Assembly (NCBI GenBank): GCA_947494805.1
Contig: CANLWK010000008.1
Span: 1-64,000, forward strand
DNA: 64,000 bases
Source of the DNA: an uncultured Croceitalea sp.
Lineage (GTDB): Bacteria; Bacteroidota; Bacteroidia; Flavobacteriales; Flavobacteriaceae
Direction: 5' to 3'
Part shown: one piece after another, positions 63,238 to 64,000 of the stretch
Numbering within the stretch: position 1 is the stretch's first letter
Layout of the letters: every line of letters starts with the position of its first letter
Position numbers and translations under genes: made by a program
Notes under the pieces: model-generated
Database searches by the model: none
The model's input: only the letters and a program-made list of their open reading frames with translations
What the model was told of the DNA's origin: nothing

Positions 63238-64000
63238 TTAGATTTCGCGATTGACATCCCATGCCTCTAAATAGTCGGCAACTGTTTTCACGAACATGCC
63301 ACCTAGGGCACCGTTCACCACGCGGTGATCGTAACTATGTGACAAGAACATTTTACTGCGTACCCCAATGAAATCACCTTCAGGTGTTTCAATGACCGAC
63401 GGCATTTTACGAATCGCACCCAAAGCCAAAATAGCGACTTGTGGTTGATTTATGATGGGCGTACCGAACACACTACCAAAAGTTCCCACATTGGTAACCG
63501 TATAGGTGCCATCTCTTATCTCGTCTGGCTTTAAAGCATTATTGCGCGCTCTGTTTGCCAAGTCGTTCACGGTTTTTGCCATCCCGACCAAATTAAGCTG
63601 ATCGGCATTTTTAATGACGGGCACGATTAAATTTCCGTCGGGTAAGGCCGCGGCCATACCCAAGTTGATATTTTTCTTTTTGATCACCTTATCGCCATCT
63701 AAAGAAATATTGATCATCGGATGCTTTTTAATGGCAATAGCAATGGCTTCCATAAAAATGGGTGTAAATGTCAACTTCTCACCTTCACGTTCTTCAAAGG
63801 CTTTTTTCATTTTATTTCGCCAATTCACCACGTTAGTGACATCGACCTCTATAAAACTCTGAACATGTGCCGAAGTTGAGATACTTTCGACCATATGGTG
63901 CGCAATCAACTTGCCCATTCGCGAAAGCGGTATGATCTCGTCACCGCCAGACATTTGAACTGTGCTTGGCTTTGTATCATTCTGATTTGCTTCTGGCGCT
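63238..64000 (-). CDS. 2-oxo acid dehydrogenase E2 component, C-terminal part (5' end outside window)
   Basis: The dihydrolipoyl acyltransferase catalytic domain of a 2-oxo acid dehydrogenase complex, preceded in frame by an Ala/Pro/Asn-rich linker that reaches the window edge without a stop, so the lipoyl and E3-binding domains lie outside. MGKLIAHHMVESISTSAHVQS begins the catalytic region, and the active-site block reads SHSYDHRVVNGALGG; the usual HRVVDG has Asn for Asp here. The internal ATG at 63954 is within the linker and not the true start. It could belong to pyruvate, 2-oxoglutarate or branched-chain complexes. Confidence 0.88.
   Translation of the reverse strand, partial: APEANQNDTKPSTVQMSGGDEIIPLSRMGKLIAHHMVESISTSAHVQSFIEVDVTNVVNWRNKMKKAFEEREGEKLTFTPIFMEAIAIAIKKHPMINISLDGDKVIKKKNINLGMAAALPDGNLIVPVIKNADQLNLVGMAKTVNDLANRARNNALKPDEIRDGTYTVTNVGTFGSVFGTPIINQPQVAILALGAIRKMPSVIETPEGDFIGVRSKMFLSHSYDHRVVNGALGGMFVKTVADYLEAWDVNREI

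Overview
The window is chromosomal DNA from a member of the Flavobacteriia (Bacteroidota), most likely a marine Flavobacteriaceae; the genus cannot be fixed from the sequence alone. Evidence: the 5' end of a flavobacterial-type 16S rRNA gene, repeated promoters of the form TTG-N19-TAnnTTTG, a DUF4295 gene beside rpmB-rpmG, a two-gene transketolase, DUF2911 and thrombospondin-type-3-repeat proteins, and a carotenoid operon controlled by a B12-binding MerR regulator.

Layout. 1-17,000 is core genome: 16S rRNA (partial, minus); thrS-infC-rpmI-rplT; YjbQ and HAD proteins; dnaB, accA, an LptF/G-type permease and tgt on the minus strand; split transketolase and an outer-membrane barrel protein on plus; an FKBP lipoprotein, Hsp15, a phosphoribosyltransferase and aroK. 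17,037-17,109 is tRNA-Lys(TTT). A 9.9-kb integrative element sits in its 3' end, bounded by 21-bp direct repeats (17,089-17,109 and 27,000-27,020). It carries a tyrosine recombinase, a frameshifted BfmA/BtgA-type mobilization gene without a relaxase, a tightly packed five-gene plus-strand operon, a divergent membrane protein with a cytosolic sensor-like domain, and a Fic protein.

The five-gene operon (19,870-23,734) is the most interesting part of the window. In order it encodes a MazG-like nucleotide pyrophosphohydrolase with a second conserved domain, a protein resembling the helical domain of phage 5-hmdU DNA kinases, a Thoeris ThsB-type TIR protein, a nucleotide-modification-associated (Nmad2-like) protein, and a SLATT/DUF4231-type membrane protein. 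It looks like an anti-phage system joining modified-nucleotide sensing or processing, a TIR signal generator and a membrane-disrupting effector. I do not recognise this combination as a named system.

After the element, core genome resumes: a TPR histidine kinase and NarL-type regulator; a SIMPL-domain protein; tRNA-Leu(GAG); then a MerR-crtI-crtB-crtZ-crtD-cruF operon with a convergent crtA and a thioredoxin-like protein lacking its cysteines. Next come aconitase, a MoxR ATPase and two periplasmic peptidyl-prolyl isomerase-type proteins, a class A beta-lactamase-like lipoprotein, fasciclin, an ECF sigma/anti-sigma pair, a Tat-exported oxidoreductase with DoxX, rimO, a serine hydrolase, an amidase, DUF2911, ftsY, a TSP3-repeat surface protein, DUF4295-rpmG-rpmB, cinA, Hpt, an FAH-family protein, a DnaQ-type exonuclease, an esterase and the C-terminal part of a 2-oxo acid dehydrogenase E2 that runs off the window.

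Limits: functions come from reading translated sequence against remembered families; no database search or structure prediction was run. Promoters are called on the flavobacterial -7 motif, and start sites on length, signal peptides and overlaps.
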